Assembly: GCF_943912665.1 (NCBI RefSeq)
Contig: NZ_CALTVG010000097.1
Coordinates: 1-5,701 of the forward strand
Length of the DNA: 5,701 nucleotides
From: an uncultured Corynebacterium sp.
Lineage (GTDB): Bacteria; Actinomycetota; Actinomycetes; Mycobacteriales; Mycobacteriaceae
Reading direction: 5' to 3'
The notes under the pieces were generated by a model. It was not told the DNA's origin, made no database searches, and saw only the letters and a program-made list of their open reading frames with translations. Positions within the stretch are counted from its first letter, which is position 1, and each line of letters opens with the position of its first letter. Made by a program: the position numbers and the translations under genes. Positions 4,888 through 5,701 of the stretch are shown here, piece after piece.

Positions 4888-5343
4888 CTAAGCGAGCTCG
4901 TCCCATTCTGCGTCGACGAGCACGTGGCCGCCGCTGTCCATGGCGACAGGCGGCAGCACTTCCACCGGCGGCAGGCCGTACGACATGAGCATGCGGGCGA
5001 AGGAGCGGTGGCTGGGGCTGCGCTCGTCGATAAGCTCTTCCGCTTCCATAATCACCTGCTCTGTGACGACGGTGAGGCCGCGCCAGAAGTCGTCGCGGCT
5101 GCCGCTGTAGGTGAACGCTATGTAGCGGGTGGAGGCGTCCTCGACGGTGCCGAAGGTGTAGTCGCAGCCCGGCTCGAGGGCGTCGGCGACGTGCAGTTTT
5201 GCTATCTGGAGCAGTGACAACAGTGGGTTGTCGCGCGGGTCGATGAGTACGAGAAATTCGGCGGGCGTGCCCTGGCTGCGCCAGTGGTCGACTTCGGCGC
5301 GAAGCATGCCGGCGGTCATGTTCGGGTTCGAGTTAGCGATCAT
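4888..5343 (-). CDS. Conserved-looking protein of unknown function, 151 aa
   Basis: A minus-strand gene of 151 aa, ATG at 5343, TAG at 4888-4890. It overlaps the preceding gene by 11 bp and has AAGGTGA 6 bp before the start, so it is the second gene of a coupled operon. The sequence looks like a mixed alpha/beta cytosolic protein: AGMLRAEVDHWRSQG helix, FLVLIDPRDNPLLSLLQIAK (strand then helix), CDYTFGTVEDASTRYIAFTY strands, a long helix around VVTEQVIMEAEELIDE, and an acidic C terminus VLVDAEWDELA. There are no membrane helices, signal peptide or recognised catalytic motif. By eye its high GC and bias look like native chromosomal genes rather than the island. Family not recognised. Confidence 0.8.
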   Translation of the reverse strand: MIANSNPNMTAGMLRAEVDHWRSQGTPAEFLVLIDPRDNPLLSLLQIAKLHVADALEPGCDYTFGTVEDASTRYIAFTYSGSRDDFWRGLTVVTEQVIMEAEELIDERSPSHRSFARMLMSYGLPPVEVLPPVAMDSGGHVLVDAEWDELA

Positions 5344-5701
5344 CGGCGGTCACCTTCCACTGCTGCGGGATGCGGAAGGTGCCGTCGCCTTGGTGATGGT
5401 CCTTCCAATTCGCAATCGCGCGTGTCCAGCGGCGCGGATCGGTTTCTTTCCAGCCGTGGTCGCGTTCGATGGAAGTGTGTGCGTCCAGAAGGCGGGTGGT
5501 CGCGTCGGTGACGTCGTCGGACAGGGTGTGGGCGAAGTCGCCGTCGAAAAGCTGGTCAGCCCAGCGGATGAACGGCAAGAACAGCGGGTCTGCGAAGTCT
5601 TCGCACGGCGGGTCGATGACGGTGCCGTCCGGCAAGTACTCGTAGTCGATGACGTGCTGGTTCTGCGCCATTTCCGTCTCCGCAATGTCCATCAGGCGGA
5701 T
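5333..5701 (-). CDS. Protein of unknown function, about 112-119 aa, possibly extending beyond the window
   Basis: A minus-strand frame ending at TAA 5333-5335 and open to the window edge. Two starts are possible. ATG at 5671 (MAQNQHVIDYEYLPDGTVID) has GGAG 6 bp upstream (5678-5681) and gives 112 aa; ATG at 5692 (MDIAETEMAQ) gives 119 aa and overlaps a TGA in another frame as TGATG, which would suit coupling to an upstream gene. Because no stop precedes them in the window, the gene could also be longer. The protein is acidic and Trp-rich, with FIRWADQLFDGDF, GWKETDPRRWTRAIANWKDH and IPQQWKVTADDR. It appears soluble and is coupled to the 151-aa gene by an 11-bp overlap. Family not recognised. 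Confidence 0.75.
   Translation of the reverse strand: MRLMDIAETEMAQNQHVIDYEYLPDGTVIDPPCEDFADPLFLPFIRWADQLFDGDFAHTLSDDVTDATTRLLDAHTSIERDHGWKETDPRRWTRAIANWKDHHQGDGTFRIPQQWKVTADDR

Overview
The window looks like high-GC Gram-positive DNA, probably Corynebacterium or a related actinobacterium. The grounds are its GC-rich coding sequence, the GTG start of the protease gene, a CCA-encoding tRNA that resembles actinobacterial tRNA-Arg, and a transposase remnant of a type I associate with actinobacteria. The genus is inference. The layout is that of an accessory island next to a tRNA gene.

Left edge (1-160): the 3' half of a tRNA, two copies of a motif with core TTTCRYGAAA, then a strong hairpin terminator. 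Decayed zone (264-1179): the C-terminal remnant of a frameshifted DDE-type transposase on the minus strand, abutting a frameshifted helix-turn-helix gene on the plus strand. A 440-bp non-coding stretch follows; it holds a plausible extended -10 promoter with a palindrome over the predicted transcription start.

Central cassette (1620-2642): a two-gene operon of a 60-codon unknown protein followed directly by an intact Clp-fold serine proteinase of the SDH (SppA-like) family. A convergent minus-strand frame of unknown function, apparently lacking its 5' end, overlaps the protease stop. Next is a small XRE regulator with a perfect 15-bp palindrome before it, then a four-helix membrane protein. 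That membrane gene has two oddities: ACG where a TAATG-type overlapping start would be expected, and a 7-G run that puts its last helix in the -1 frame.

Right side: 430 bp without a clear gene, containing two more copies of the left-edge motif (4031-4075), then a DUF2335 membrane protein. A shared hairpin terminator separates it from two overlapping minus-strand genes of unknown function that run to the window end and look like a different, possibly core, neighbourhood.

The most interesting points are the repeat motif bracketing about 4 kb, the small-ORF/SDH-protease operon kept intact among decayed genes, and the poly-G frame junction in the membrane gene. No integrase is visible, so the mechanism and full limits of the island cannot be settled here.
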